DNA from: JAXGPP01 sp964436865
GTDB lineage: Bacteria > Planctomycetota > Planctomycetia > Pirellulales > Thermoguttaceae
Reading direction: 5' to 3'
NCBI GenBank assembly: GCA_964436865.1
Contig: CAYTFK010000002.1
Span: forward strand, 1-64,000
DNA: 64,000 bases
The position numbers were made by a program, and so were the translations under genes. This document shows positions 8,456 through 17,600 of the stretch, piece after piece (position 1 is the first letter of the stretch; each line of letters starts with the position of its first letter). Below the pieces are notes generated by a model that worked only from the letters and a program-made list of their open reading frames with translations, ran no database searches and was not told the origin of the DNA.

Positions 8456-8791
8456 TTAATCCACGGTCGATAAGATTTCCAGATACACCTCAGCCGGAGG
8501 CTCGCCGGAGGTTGGCTCCACCCCTGGACCGGTTTCAGCCACAAGCACGACCTCGTTGCGCGTCATCAGCCGATCGGTGACGTCATACCGGTCGGCGACG
8601 ACCGGGTCAACGGACGCAAGCCGATTGCCGTTCAGCCACACCTCGGCCTGGGGCATCCCCTCAATCACCAGCCACACGCAGTCGCCGGGCTCCAGTCCGG
8701 TGGGCCGGCCGAATCGGCGACTCCAGCCAGGCCCGGGCGTGGCGGCCCGACTTCTCCAGGGCCGTCGCAAGTGGATACGGTGCGCCGACAT
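8456..8791 (-). CDS. Small protein with galactose-binding-like (GH2 sugar-binding) beta-sandwich
   Basis: A 111-residue protein. Its central part (about residues 25-100) resembles the sugar-binding domain of GH2-type glycosidases and other galactose-binding-like modules: CVWLVIEGMPQAEVWLNGNRL, then a turn and YDVTDRLMTRNEVVLVAE. The pattern is a beta strand, then V-W-L-N-G, then Y-D-V-T-x-x-L. It has no signal peptide and no catalytic domain. The first 25 residues are Arg-rich and the start is uncertain. It could be a stand-alone accessory domain or a remnant of a larger gene. It sits 31 bp downstream of the terC-like gene and 56 bp upstream of the DUF1080 gene, all on the minus strand. Confidence 0.6.
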   Translation of the reverse strand: MSAHRIHLRRPWRSRAATPGPGWSRRFGRPTGLEPGDCVWLVIEGMPQAEVWLNGNRLASVDPVVADRYDVTDRLMTRNEVVLVAETGPGVEPTSGEPPAEVYLEILSTVD

Positions 8792-8822
8792 CGGCTCTTG
8801 TCTCCGCGATTTGGCGCGATTG

Positions 8823-9824
8823 CTACGGTTGCGGTTCCTCGGGGGGGTCTTCGTTTCGATTCACGAGCGACGCCAGGATAGAGATGATCAGCACGGCCAG
8901 GATCACCAGCAATGACGCCCATGAAGGGATAACGTGCCGGCCTTCCTCCCAGCCCAGGAAGTGATGCACCCCGAACTCGGCGATCATCTTCAAGCCGATG
9001 AACACGAGCACCGCGCTCAGGCCGTAGTGCAGGTACTCAAACTTGTCGAGCACTCCAGCCAGCAGGAAGTACAGCGCCCGCAGTCCCAAAATGGCGAAAA
9101 TGTTCGAAGTGAAGACAATGAATGGATCACGGGTGATGCCGATAATCGCCGGGACGCTGTCCACGGCAAACAGCACGTCGCTGCTCTCCACTACCAACAG
9201 GACGAGAAACAGCGGTGTCACGACAAACTTGCCGTGTTCTCGGGCAAAAAAGTGCTCCCCATGGTCCTCGTGCGAAACGTGAAAGAAACGTCGCGCCAGA
9301 CGCAGCACGATATTCCGCTCCGGGTGGACCTCGGTGTCGGTATGCACGGCCAGACGGAGGCCGGTGAACAGCAGGAACGCGCCAAAAATGGGGATCACCC
9401 ATTCGAACCGCTGGATCAGTTCGACGCCCGCCAGGATGAATATCAGCCGCATAATAATCGCGCCGAGCACACCCCAGAACAGGACGCGGTACTGGTATTT
9501 CAACGGCACGCCGAAATAGCGGAAGATGACGGCAAATACGAAGAGGTTGTCCATCGACAACGACTTCTCCACCAGAAAGCCGGTCAGAAACTTGATTCCC
9601 GCTTCCTGGTCGCCGTGAGTTTGCAGTCCCCACCACCAAACGAATCCGTTGAAGATGAACGCCAGGCTGATCCAGAATACGCTCCACAGAAACGACTCCC
9701 TCAATGTAGGGGTGTGGATGCGGCGATGAAAGACCACAAGGTCGAGCACAAGCAAGAAGACGACAAGTGCACCGAACGCCAGCCAATGCCAGAGATGGAC
9801 CTGAAGCAAGTTTTCTGTGCTCAA
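8823..9824 (-). CDS. TerC/Alx-family integral membrane protein
   Basis: A multi-pass membrane protein of the TerC family, members of which are linked to metal (often Mn) export and tellurium resistance. About nine hydrophobic segments are visible. Conserved acidic positions sit in membrane segments, including the paired motifs FLVEKSLSMDNLFVFAVIF and LVVESSDVLFAVDSVPAI; these acids are the likely metal ligands. A short acidic cytoplasmic tail (NRNEDPPEEPQP) ends the protein. The start is uncertain. The first family-like residues follow a TTG at 9822-9824, which I use (333 aa). A GTG at 9932 has a possible AGGGAG site, and an ATG at 10016 would add residues with no membrane or family character. 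Confidence 0.87.
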   Translation of the reverse strand: MSTENLLQVHLWHWLAFGALVVFLLVLDLVVFHRRIHTPTLRESFLWSVFWISLAFIFNGFVWWWGLQTHGDQEAGIKFLTGFLVEKSLSMDNLFVFAVIFRYFGVPLKYQYRVLFWGVLGAIIMRLIFILAGVELIQRFEWVIPIFGAFLLFTGLRLAVHTDTEVHPERNIVLRLARRFFHVSHEDHGEHFFAREHGKFVVTPLFLVLLVVESSDVLFAVDSVPAIIGITRDPFIVFTSNIFAILGLRALYFLLAGVLDKFEYLHYGLSAVLVFIGLKMIAEFGVHHFLGWEEGRHVIPSWASLLVILAVLIISILASLVNRNEDPPEEPQP

Positions 9825-10110
9825 TGTGATGATCTCAGAGGGTGTCGTGCTGTCGTGAGCAAGCTCCGCGATGGACGGAACTCTGCATGATAGGGGGGCG
9901 CCCGAGAGGGAGCAACCGGGGGCGTCCCCCACTCGCTGACGGCTCCCTGTGGCGGCAAAATGCTGAAACAGGAATAATGGTTGGATCGTTGCATATCGTG
10001 AAGGCGCTCCTCCCATGCCGCGCTGGTGGTATCATCCATCGGGGGCCGGTTGTCGGAGCTAGCGCCCGGCTCCACGTCTGGCGCGGAACGCTCCACGGAA
10101 GAGGTATACG

Positions 10111-13100
10111 GTGATGAAAGGCTCGTCCCCGGCCGGTTCAGGCCGACTTTTCCTGGCGATCCTGCTGATCGCGGTCTGTGCGGCCTTCGCTCGGGCCCAA
10201 CCCCCCGCCGACAATGCCGTGCGTTCCTACGCCGCGGCCGTCCGCCTGCAGAACCTCGAGTCCTACGACCTGGCCGCTCAAGCCTGGGCCAAATTCCTGG
10301 CCGACTTTCCCAATGACGCCCGGGCGGGCAAAGCCCTCCATTATCTTGGGGTCTGCCAGTTCCAGAATGGTCAGGCGGAACAGGCGGCGGCGACGCTTGA
10401 GCAAGTCCTCGAGAAGTATCCGCAGTTGGAGACGATCGACGCCACGCTCCTCTACCTCGGCGTTGCCCAGTATAACCTCGCGGCCGCGAAGCCCGATCTC
10501 TATGCCGCGGCTGCCGACACACTCGCCGGAGTGATCGAAAAGCATCCCAAGAGTGTGTGGCTGCCCGACGCCATGTTTTATCGGGCCGAGGCCCTCTATC
10601 ATCAAGGCAAGAAGTCTGAGGCGTTGCCGATCTACGCCCGGCTGGTGAGCACGTATCCCAAGCACCGCTTGGCGCCCGACGCCCTTTATGCGCTCGGCGT
10701 CGCACAGGAGGAGGCGGGGCAGGCGGAGGCAGCCGGCAAGACTTACGATGCCTTTCTCGAGCGGAATCCGCAGCATAAGCTGGCCACCGAGGTCGGCATG
10801 CGGCGTGGCGAAACGCTCTTCTCGCTGGGTCAGTTCGCCCCGGCGTCCAAGCGATTCGCCGAGGCGGCGGCCACCGCCGGCTTCGCGCTGGCCGACTATG
10901 CCCTGCTTCGCCAGGCCGACAGTCTGGCACAGATGCAGCAGTATGCTGAAGCTGCGGCGCTCTATTCCACGATGCTCGAGAGATACCCGAACTCGGCTCA
11001 TGCTGCCCGGGCCAAGCTCGCCGGCGGCAAATGCCACTATCTGGCAGGCAACAATGACGAAGCGCGGCGTCTGCTGGGGGATCTGGCCACTAGCGGCGGA
11101 GAGCCTGGCGCCGAAGCCGCTCACTGGACGGCGCGGCTGTTGATCAAGGAAGGCCGGGCCGCTGACGCTTTGCCGCTGGTGGAGAAAGCATTGCCGAAGG
11201 CTGGCAACTTCGCCGCTCAGCTTCTCATGGACCAGGCTGATGCGACGTATGAAATCGTCGAACGGCGACCGGAGGCAATCGGCCTCTACGCCTCTCTGGC
11301 CGCCGCTCATCCCGCCGACCCTCTCGCCCCTCAGGCTCTCTACATGGCGGGCTATGTCGCCCTGGAAGCGGGCCGTTATGCGGAGGCGAAGAACCATGCC
11401 GACAGCTTCCTTGCCGCCCATGCAGGTCACGAACTGGCGGCCGACGTGGGCCATGTCGCGGCCGAGAGCCGGCTCCTGCTCGGCGAGCACGCCGAGGCCG
11501 AAACCCGTTTCACCGAACTGTTGAAGAAGTATCCCGACCACCCCGACGCTCCGCTCTGGACCATCCGCCGCGCACTGGCTGCGCAACTCCAGAAGAAGCA
11601 TTCCGAAGTAGCTTCCTCGCTGGCAGCCGCCTTGCCGCAGTTCAAGGAACCGGCAATGCTCGCCGAGGCGCAATACCTCATCGGCAGCAGCCAGATCGAG
11701 CTCCAGCAGTACGAACCGGCCGTGCGGGCGCTGGAGGCTTCGCTGGCGGCCGATGCGAAATGGCGACAGGCTGCCGAAACCCGGCTGGCACTGGCCCAGG
11801 CATATCGCCAGCTTAATGATCTTGCCAAAGCCCGCGAACAGATCACGCGACTGGTAAGCGAGTCGCCCGAGAGTCCGCTTCTAGACCGGGCCCACTACCG
11901 CCTGGGTGAGTACAGCTATCTGGCCGGCGACTACGCCGCAGCGATGGCGGCCTACCGGCAGATTGTCGACCGCTGGCCGCAGAGCCCTCTCGTGCCGCAT
12001 GCGATGCACGAGTTGGGCTGCGCGCAGCTCAACCAGAAAGACGCCGCCGGTGCCGAGGAGACGCTCTCGGCTCTGATCGACAAGTATCCGCAGCACGCGA
12101 TCATGCCTCGGGCGCGTTATGCGCGCGGCATGGCCCGGCATCAGTTGCAGAAGTACGCCCCGGCAATCGAAGATTTGCAGGCAGCGATCGCCGCCGAATC
12201 TCCCGGTACCGAGAAGGCCGACGCCCGCTACGTGCTCGGGCTGTGCCAGATGGGGCTCAACCAGCACGCCGCGGCCGCCGAGACGTTTCGCGCTTTGCTT
12301 GCCGATGTTCCGCAATACCCCGGTGCCGACAATGCCCAGTATCAGTTGGCGTGGTGCCACAAGCTGTTGGGCGACGAAACCCAGGCAACGAAAGCCTTCG
12401 AAGAGCTTGCCAAAGCGTATCCCAAGAGCAGCCGTGTGCCGGAAGCCGAATACCATATCGCCGACGCGGCCTATGCCGGCAAAGACTACCGCAAGGCGGC
12501 TCCGCTTTATTACACCTCGCTGCAGAAGGCCGGCCGCTCGCCGCTGGCCGAAAAGGCCGGTCACAAGCTGGCCTGGTGCTACTACCATCAGGGCGATTAC
12601 GAGCGCGCAAAGCAGACATTTCACTTCCAGCGGGCCAATTATCCCGACGGACCGCTGGCCGCCGATGCGGCATTCATGGAGGCCGAATGCCTGTTCAAAC
12701 AGGACAAATTCGCCGAAGCGCTCGCCGCCTATGAGAAGCTCGGCAAGCTCTCCAGCCCCGATTTTCAGGCCCTGTCTCTGCTGCACGCCGGGCAGGCCGC
12801 CGGGCAGTTGAAGTCGTGGGAGAAGAGCCTCGCGCTGCTCAACAAAAGCGTGGCGGACTACCCCGCCTCGCCCTACGTCGCCGAAGCTCTCTACGAACAG
12901 GGCTGGGCACGGCAGAATCTGGGCCAGACCACCGAGGCCCTGGCTCTCTATGAACAGGTGATTGCAAAAACCGATACCGAGGTCGCCGCCCGGGCCCAGT
13001 TCATGATCGGTGAACTTCAGTTTGCCGCCAAGGACCACGCCGAGGCGGTGAAAAGCTTCTTCAAGGTCCTGTACGGCTACAGCTATCCGAAGTGGCAGGC

Positions 13101-13254
13101 CGACGCCGCCTACGAAGCCGCCCGCTGTTTCGAAGTGCTCGCCAAGAAGACGCAAGCCATCAAGATCTACCAGGAGCTGCTCGAGAAGTTCCCCGACAGT
13201 GACAAGGTTCCCTTGGCCAACGAACGACTCGCCGAGCTGAACAAGAGCCAGTAG
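10111..13254 (+). CDS. Exported long tetratricopeptide-repeat protein (YbgF/BamD-like TPR scaffold)
   Basis: About 1047 residues: a signal peptide (hydrophobic LFLAILLIAVCAAFARA, cleaved near AQPP), then TPR units over essentially the whole length. Many units end in the form ...F...YP(K/N/D)S...A, typical of the TPR_6/YbgF subgroup in which helix pairs are separated by P-x-S/D-x-x-A-P-x-A. I count more than 20 units by eye. No catalytic motif is seen. It is the first gene of a tight unit, with the exbB-like gene starting 3 nt after its stop, so it is probably the periplasmic scaffold of that proton-driven complex, as YbgF (CpoB) is for Tol. GTG at 10111 and ATG at 10114 are both possible starts, with GGAAGAGG upstream. 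Confidence 0.9.
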   Translation: MMKGSSPAGSGRLFLAILLIAVCAAFARAQPPADNAVRSYAAAVRLQNLESYDLAAQAWAKFLADFPNDARAGKALHYLGVCQFQNGQAEQAAATLEQVLEKYPQLETIDATLLYLGVAQYNLAAAKPDLYAAAADTLAGVIEKHPKSVWLPDAMFYRAEALYHQGKKSEALPIYARLVSTYPKHRLAPDALYALGVAQEEAGQAEAAGKTYDAFLERNPQHKLATEVGMRRGETLFSLGQFAPASKRFAEAAATAGFALADYALLRQADSLAQMQQYAEAAALYSTMLERYPNSAHAARAKLAGGKCHYLAGNNDEARRLLGDLATSGGEPGAEAAHWTARLLIKEGRAADALPLVEKALPKAGNFAAQLLMDQADATYEIVERRPEAIGLYASLAAAHPADPLAPQALYMAGYVALEAGRYAEAKNHADSFLAAHAGHELAADVGHVAAESRLLLGEHAEAETRFTELLKKYPDHPDAPLWTIRRALAAQLQKKHSEVASSLAAALPQFKEPAMLAEAQYLIGSSQIELQQYEPAVRALEASLAADAKWRQAAETRLALAQAYRQLNDLAKAREQITRLVSESPESPLLDRAHYRLGEYSYLAGDYAAAMAAYRQIVDRWPQSPLVPHAMHELGCAQLNQKDAAGAEETLSALIDKYPQHAIMPRARYARGMARHQLQKYAPAIEDLQAAIAAESPGTEKADARYVLGLCQMGLNQHAAAAETFRALLADVPQYPGADNAQYQLAWCHKLLGDETQATKAFEELAKAYPKSSRVPEAEYHIADAAYAGKDYRKAAPLYYTSLQKAGRSPLAEKAGHKLAWCYYHQGDYERAKQTFHFQRANYPDGPLAADAAFMEAECLFKQDKFAEALAAYEKLGKLSSPDFQALSLLHAGQAAGQLKSWEKSLALLNKSVADYPASPYVAEALYEQGWARQNLGQTTEALALYEQVIAKTDTEVAARAQFMIGELQFAAKDHAEAVKSFFKVLYGYSYPKWQADAAYEAARCFEVLAKKTQAIKIYQELLEKFPDSDKVPLANERLAELNKSQ

Positions 13255-13257
13255 CAA

Positions 13258-14208
13258 ATGACACACTCACCATCCACCGTGCTCACTGGCTCGTCCCGAC
13301 GAGCCCTTTTTGCGGCTTTCGTGTTGTCGGCGATCATCAACTGCCCGGCGGCATTCGGACAGGAGGGCGCCCCTGCCGACGATCCGGCGGCGATGGCGGA
13401 GCAGGCGCTGGCTGCCCCGGAACCGGCCGCTGCCGAAAACGCTGAAGCCGCCGGTCCAGTGGTGATGCCTCCGATTACCGACCGGCTCAACCTCTGGGAC
13501 CTGCTCGTGAGCGGCGGCATGCTGATGATTCCCATCGGCCTGATTTCGCTGCTGGTCGTGACCTTCGGCATCGAGCGGGCCCTAGGGCTGCGGCGTCGCA
13601 AGGTGCTCCCTCCGAGCCTGGTCGACGGATTGGGGCTGCTGGCGAGCCAGAAGAGCGGCCTCGATCCACGGCAGGCGTATCGGCTGTGCCAACAGCACCC
13701 CTCGGCGGCCGCGAACGTCATCCGCGCGATGCTTCAAAAAGTGGGCCGCCCGCACAGCGAGTTGGAACACGCCGTCAACGAAGCCAGCCAGCGCGAAGCC
13801 GAGCGGCTCTACGGCAACGTTCGCTGGCTCAATCTCTCGGCCAGCATCGCGCCATTGCTGGGACTGTTGGGCACGGTGTGGGGCATGATCATCGCCTTCT
13901 TCACCACGGCCAACCTGCCCACCGGGGTCAACCGGGCGCAGTTCCTGGCCCACGGCATTTACGTGGCGCTGGTGACGACCTTGGCCGGACTGAGCGTGGC
14001 CATCCCGGCCAGCGTGCTCGCCCACTTGTTCGAGGGGCGGATCCAGAAGCTGTTCCGCCAACTCGACGAGATGATTTCCGGACTGTTGCCGCAACTGGAG
14101 CGATTCGAGGGACGGCTCCGTATCAGCGGCGACAAAGTCGTCGAACCGCCGCCGCCGCCGGTGGGACATTCGGATACGCCCACCGTCCGCCACATCTCCT
14201 CCAAGTAG
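13258..14208 (+). CDS. MotA/TolQ/ExbB-family proton channel subunit
   Basis: A 316-residue inner-membrane protein. After an N-terminal signal-like segment and an Ala/Pro-rich periplasmic stretch (to about residue 75), it shows three membrane helices. They are near 83-106 (GGMLMIPIGLISLLVVTFGIE), near 195-220 (ASIAPLLGLLGTVWGMIIAFF) and near 235-262 (GIYVALVTTLAGLSVAIPASVL). The Pro-Leu-Leu-Gly-Leu-Leu-Gly-Thr-Val-x-G-Met segment and the Thr/Gly-rich third helix are the ExbB/TolQ channel signature. With ExbD it should conduct protons and drive a trans-envelope partner. The extended N-terminus is longer than in classical ExbB. It lies 3 nt after the TPR gene and 18 nt before exbD. Confidence 0.93.
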   Translation: MTHSPSTVLTGSSRRALFAAFVLSAIINCPAAFGQEGAPADDPAAMAEQALAAPEPAAAENAEAAGPVVMPPITDRLNLWDLLVSGGMLMIPIGLISLLVVTFGIERALGLRRRKVLPPSLVDGLGLLASQKSGLDPRQAYRLCQQHPSAAANVIRAMLQKVGRPHSELEHAVNEASQREAERLYGNVRWLNLSASIAPLLGLLGTVWGMIIAFFTTANLPTGVNRAQFLAHGIYVALVTTLAGLSVAIPASVLAHLFEGRIQKLFRQLDEMISGLLPQLERFEGRLRISGDKVVEPPPPPVGHSDTPTVRHISSK

Positions 14209-14226
14209 CCGGCAGGAGCGCCCGCG

Positions 14227-14649
14227 ATGGCCGTCCAGCTCAACCGAGGGTCCAGCCTGGCGCCTTTCAATCTGACGCCGATGATCGATTGCGTGTTTCT
14301 GTTGCTGATCTTCTTCCTCGTCGCAGCCGAACTCTCCGAGGAAGAGCGGGAAATGAAAGTGCTGCTGCCGGAAGCCAGCGAGGCGATGCCGCTGACAAGC
14401 AAACCGCGCGAGGTATTCATCAACATCGACCAGGCGGGCCGCTACTACGTTACGGGTGAACTCCTCACGCTGGAAGACCTGGTCGCAGTGCTTAAAACCG
14501 CCTGGACCAACAATCCGGGACGGGCCTCGGTGGTGATCCGCGCCGATCGGCGATGCCAGTGGCAGTTCGTCGTCGGCGCGATGGACGCCTGCAACAAAGC
14601 CCGCATCCGCGATTATCGCGTCACCACCCTGGAGGGCCAGCCCGGCTGA
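14227..14649 (+). CDS. ExbD/TolR-family biopolymer transport protein
   Basis: A 140-residue protein with a short cytoplasmic start, one membrane helix (residues about 18-40) and a periplasmic domain. The helix starts with the diagnostic FNLTPMIDCVFLLLIFF, whose Asp is the proton-carrying residue of ExbD/TolR. The periplasmic part ends in the D-x-x-x-x-A-x-x-x-x-I-x-D-Y-R-V-T-T-like pattern of the family. A good AGGAG ribosome-binding site lies 9 nt before the ATG. It pairs with the preceding ExbB-like channel, and the next gene starts 19 nt downstream, so all four genes probably form one transcript. Confidence 0.94.
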   Translation: MAVQLNRGSSLAPFNLTPMIDCVFLLLIFFLVAAELSEEEREMKVLLPEASEAMPLTSKPREVFINIDQAGRYYVTGELLTLEDLVAVLKTAWTNNPGRASVVIRADRRCQWQFVVGAMDACNKARIRDYRVTTLEGQPG

Positions 14650-14668
14650 GTCTCGCCCTGGTGCGTTT

Positions 14669-17600
14669 ATGCCCGTCCCTCCGCACAGCACCATCCGCAA
14701 GCTTCCCCGCTCCAGCCTCGCCGATTTCGACGAGCAGCGCTGGCCGGTCGTGCTGGCGATCCTGGTACTGACCGGCATCGTGGCCGGCATCGCCGCGCCA
14801 TTCGCCAATTTCACCGACCCGCGCCCTCTCTACAACGCCTGGACGTGGGTTGGCAGCGTAGCCCTCATGCTCCTGATCCTCTCCTGGGCCATGTTGCGGC
14901 TCCGCGGCCCGGCGGTGCGACGGGTGCAACTGGGACTGCTAATTAGCTTGCTGTTTCACCTCCTGCTGGCGATCCAGCTCCATCAACGTTACTTGGCCCT
15001 GGCGGCGGCCGAGGCATCGCGAGTGGCTGATGCTTTGGCACAGGATGTCCCGCCGGAATTGCTGCCCGACTACCAGTGGGAGTACCTGGAGCAATCGGAA
15101 GGCGTCCAGCCATTCGAGCAGCCGGTCGAGACCCAATCGCCTGAACCGAAGCTCGAACCAGTGCAACCGGCGGCCGATGATTCCCAGGACGCGCCTTACC
15201 AGCCACCGCAACCTGTGGAACCGGAGTCGGCCTCCGAACAGCCGGAACCGGTCTCGCTCGACCGCGCCGAGTTGACCGCCCCGCGTCGAGCCGACGAGTT
15301 TGCCGGACAGCCGATCAGCCGGCAGGAGATCGAGCGGCCGCCGCTCGAGCCGGGCCCCGCCATTCCCCAGCCCGACGTTCCGCAGGCGGCCGAAGCGTCG
15401 CCCGCCGCCGACGCTGCATCTGCCACGGTCGAGCGCCAACATGCGGCACCCGAACTGGCGCAAGGCGAAGCAAGCGAGGAGCCTCCTGCCGATACCCGGC
15501 AGACTGCGGCAGAGTTGGCTCGCCGTGCCGATTCGCGGCAGCCGACTCTGGAATCGGCGCCCTCCTCGATGCAGCGACAATCGCCAGCCGCCCAAGTGGC
15601 TGCCGCAGAAGTGGACGCCCCCGATGTTCCCCGCGCGACGCCCGGCTCCGCCGCGGCTGCGGCCTTGGACGCCGGGGCAGGCACCCCAGCTCGGCAGAAT
15701 GCGATGCCGAAGCTCGCAGCGCAAGCGGCTGGTGATGCCGGCAGCCCGTCCCCCTCGGTTGCCCCGTCGGCGGGCCGCCAGCTTCGCAATAACATGCGCC
15801 CGCAGGTGACTGCCGCAGCGGGTAGGGCAGCCGTATCGCGACAGTCGGCGCCGGCCGCGATTGCCGGTGCTGCGGCCGAAATGCCGCCCGATAGCGGCCT
15901 GACCGCTGGCTCCCGAATCGGCACCAGTCAAAGTGCCGTGCTCGACGCGGGCGAAGCCGCGTCGGTGCGACGCGCTGCCGGCGAGGCCCCGCTGGCGATC
16001 TCCCGCCTTGGCACAGTCGATATGCCTGGCAGTTCCGGCAGCGGTGTCGGCCCCGGTCGCGCTCGCGTCCCACGGGGCGTCGGCTCACGCTCTGTCGCAG
16101 AACCACGGCTTGAGCCGGCAGCGGCCGAACAGCCGGGTGGCCGCGGACCTACAGTCGCTGCGATCCCTGCCACGAACGTCGGCGAAGTGGATGCGGGCTC
16201 AACGAAATCAGGAAGCGGCTCAACAGCATCGGCCTCTGGCCTCGAAGCCGCTCCAAATGCATCGCTCCTGGGGCCGGGCGCGCCGGATGTCGCTGTGCCG
16301 GGCAACCTGTTGTCCGGCACATCTCGCGGCTCCGGCGATCCGGTCGGCGCGCCGGCAGGGGCAGCGGTGGGCGTTGCCGGTTCGCGCCGAATAGCCGGAA
16401 TCGGCCAAGCCAGACCCTCCCTTGCAGGCAGCCTCGCGGGCTCACCGTTGGCCAAAGCGGCTGGCCCTGGCTTGCCCGGCGCGAGCGCCGATCTGCCCGC
16501 CCTGGCCGAAGCCGGTCCATCGGCGGGCGTGCCCTCCACCGACGGTGGCACCCAGTCAACGGCTGCCGGCGCGCCCCAAGGCGGCGATGTGAGTGGACCC
16601 GCGCGCGATGCGGGCGCTCTGGCCGTACAGATTGCGGCCGATCCAGGGCCGGGCGGCCTGACCAACGAGCCGGCGCCGGCCGCGGGCATCCCCAGCCGGC
16701 GCGCGAGGCTCGAAAGCAATGTGGTCCATGCCGTGCCCGGTCGCTTTGTCATCGGTCGCAGCGGCGGTCTCGGGCCGCTCGATGGGCGAGCGCAGGAGCC
16801 GGTCGAAGCTTTTCGGCAGCGGGATCCTGAAAAGCGCGCCCGCATTGCCCAAGGTTTCGGAGGCACCGCCGGTACCGAAATGGCCGTCGAGCTGGGGCTG
16901 GCTTATCTTGCACGGCAGCAATTCCCCGACGGCCACTGGAGTCTCGACCGGTTCATGGGAGGCGAGCGGCCCGAATTTGCTCAGGCCGGTCCCGGCGAGA
17001 TGAACTCTGATACCGCCGCCACCGGCTTGGCGCTGCTTTCGTTTCTCGGCGCGGGATACACCCATCGCGAAGACAAATACCAGGAGGTTGTGCGCCGCGG
17101 CATCGAGTGGTTGATCGCCAATCAGCAGGCTGGCGGCGAGTTGTTCCGGCGTGAGACCGACCAGACTCGTTACGCGCGCAGCTACGCCCACGGCATGGCC
17201 ACGATCGCCCTTTGTGAAGCCTACGGCATGACTCGCGACCCGGCGATTCGCGATCCCGCCCGCCGGGCGATCGCGTACATCGGCCGCGCCCAGCACCCGC
17301 AGCTAGGCGGCTGGCGATACACCCCCAAAGACGGCGAGCAGACATGGCAGCGCGAATCCGACACTTCGGTTTCGGGTTGGCAGCTTATGGCACTCAAGAG
17401 CGCGCAGATGGCCGGCCTCGAGCCGCCGGCCGACGTGATCCAGCGCGTATCCCACTGGCTGGACTTGGCCCAGGCCGACGGCGGCGCGAGGTACCGCTAT
17501 ACGCCCTACGCCAGCGATACACCCGAGCAGCGTGCCGGCCGCATCCCCAATCTCGCCATGACCGCCGAGGGTTTGTTGATGCGGATGTATCTCGGCGCGC

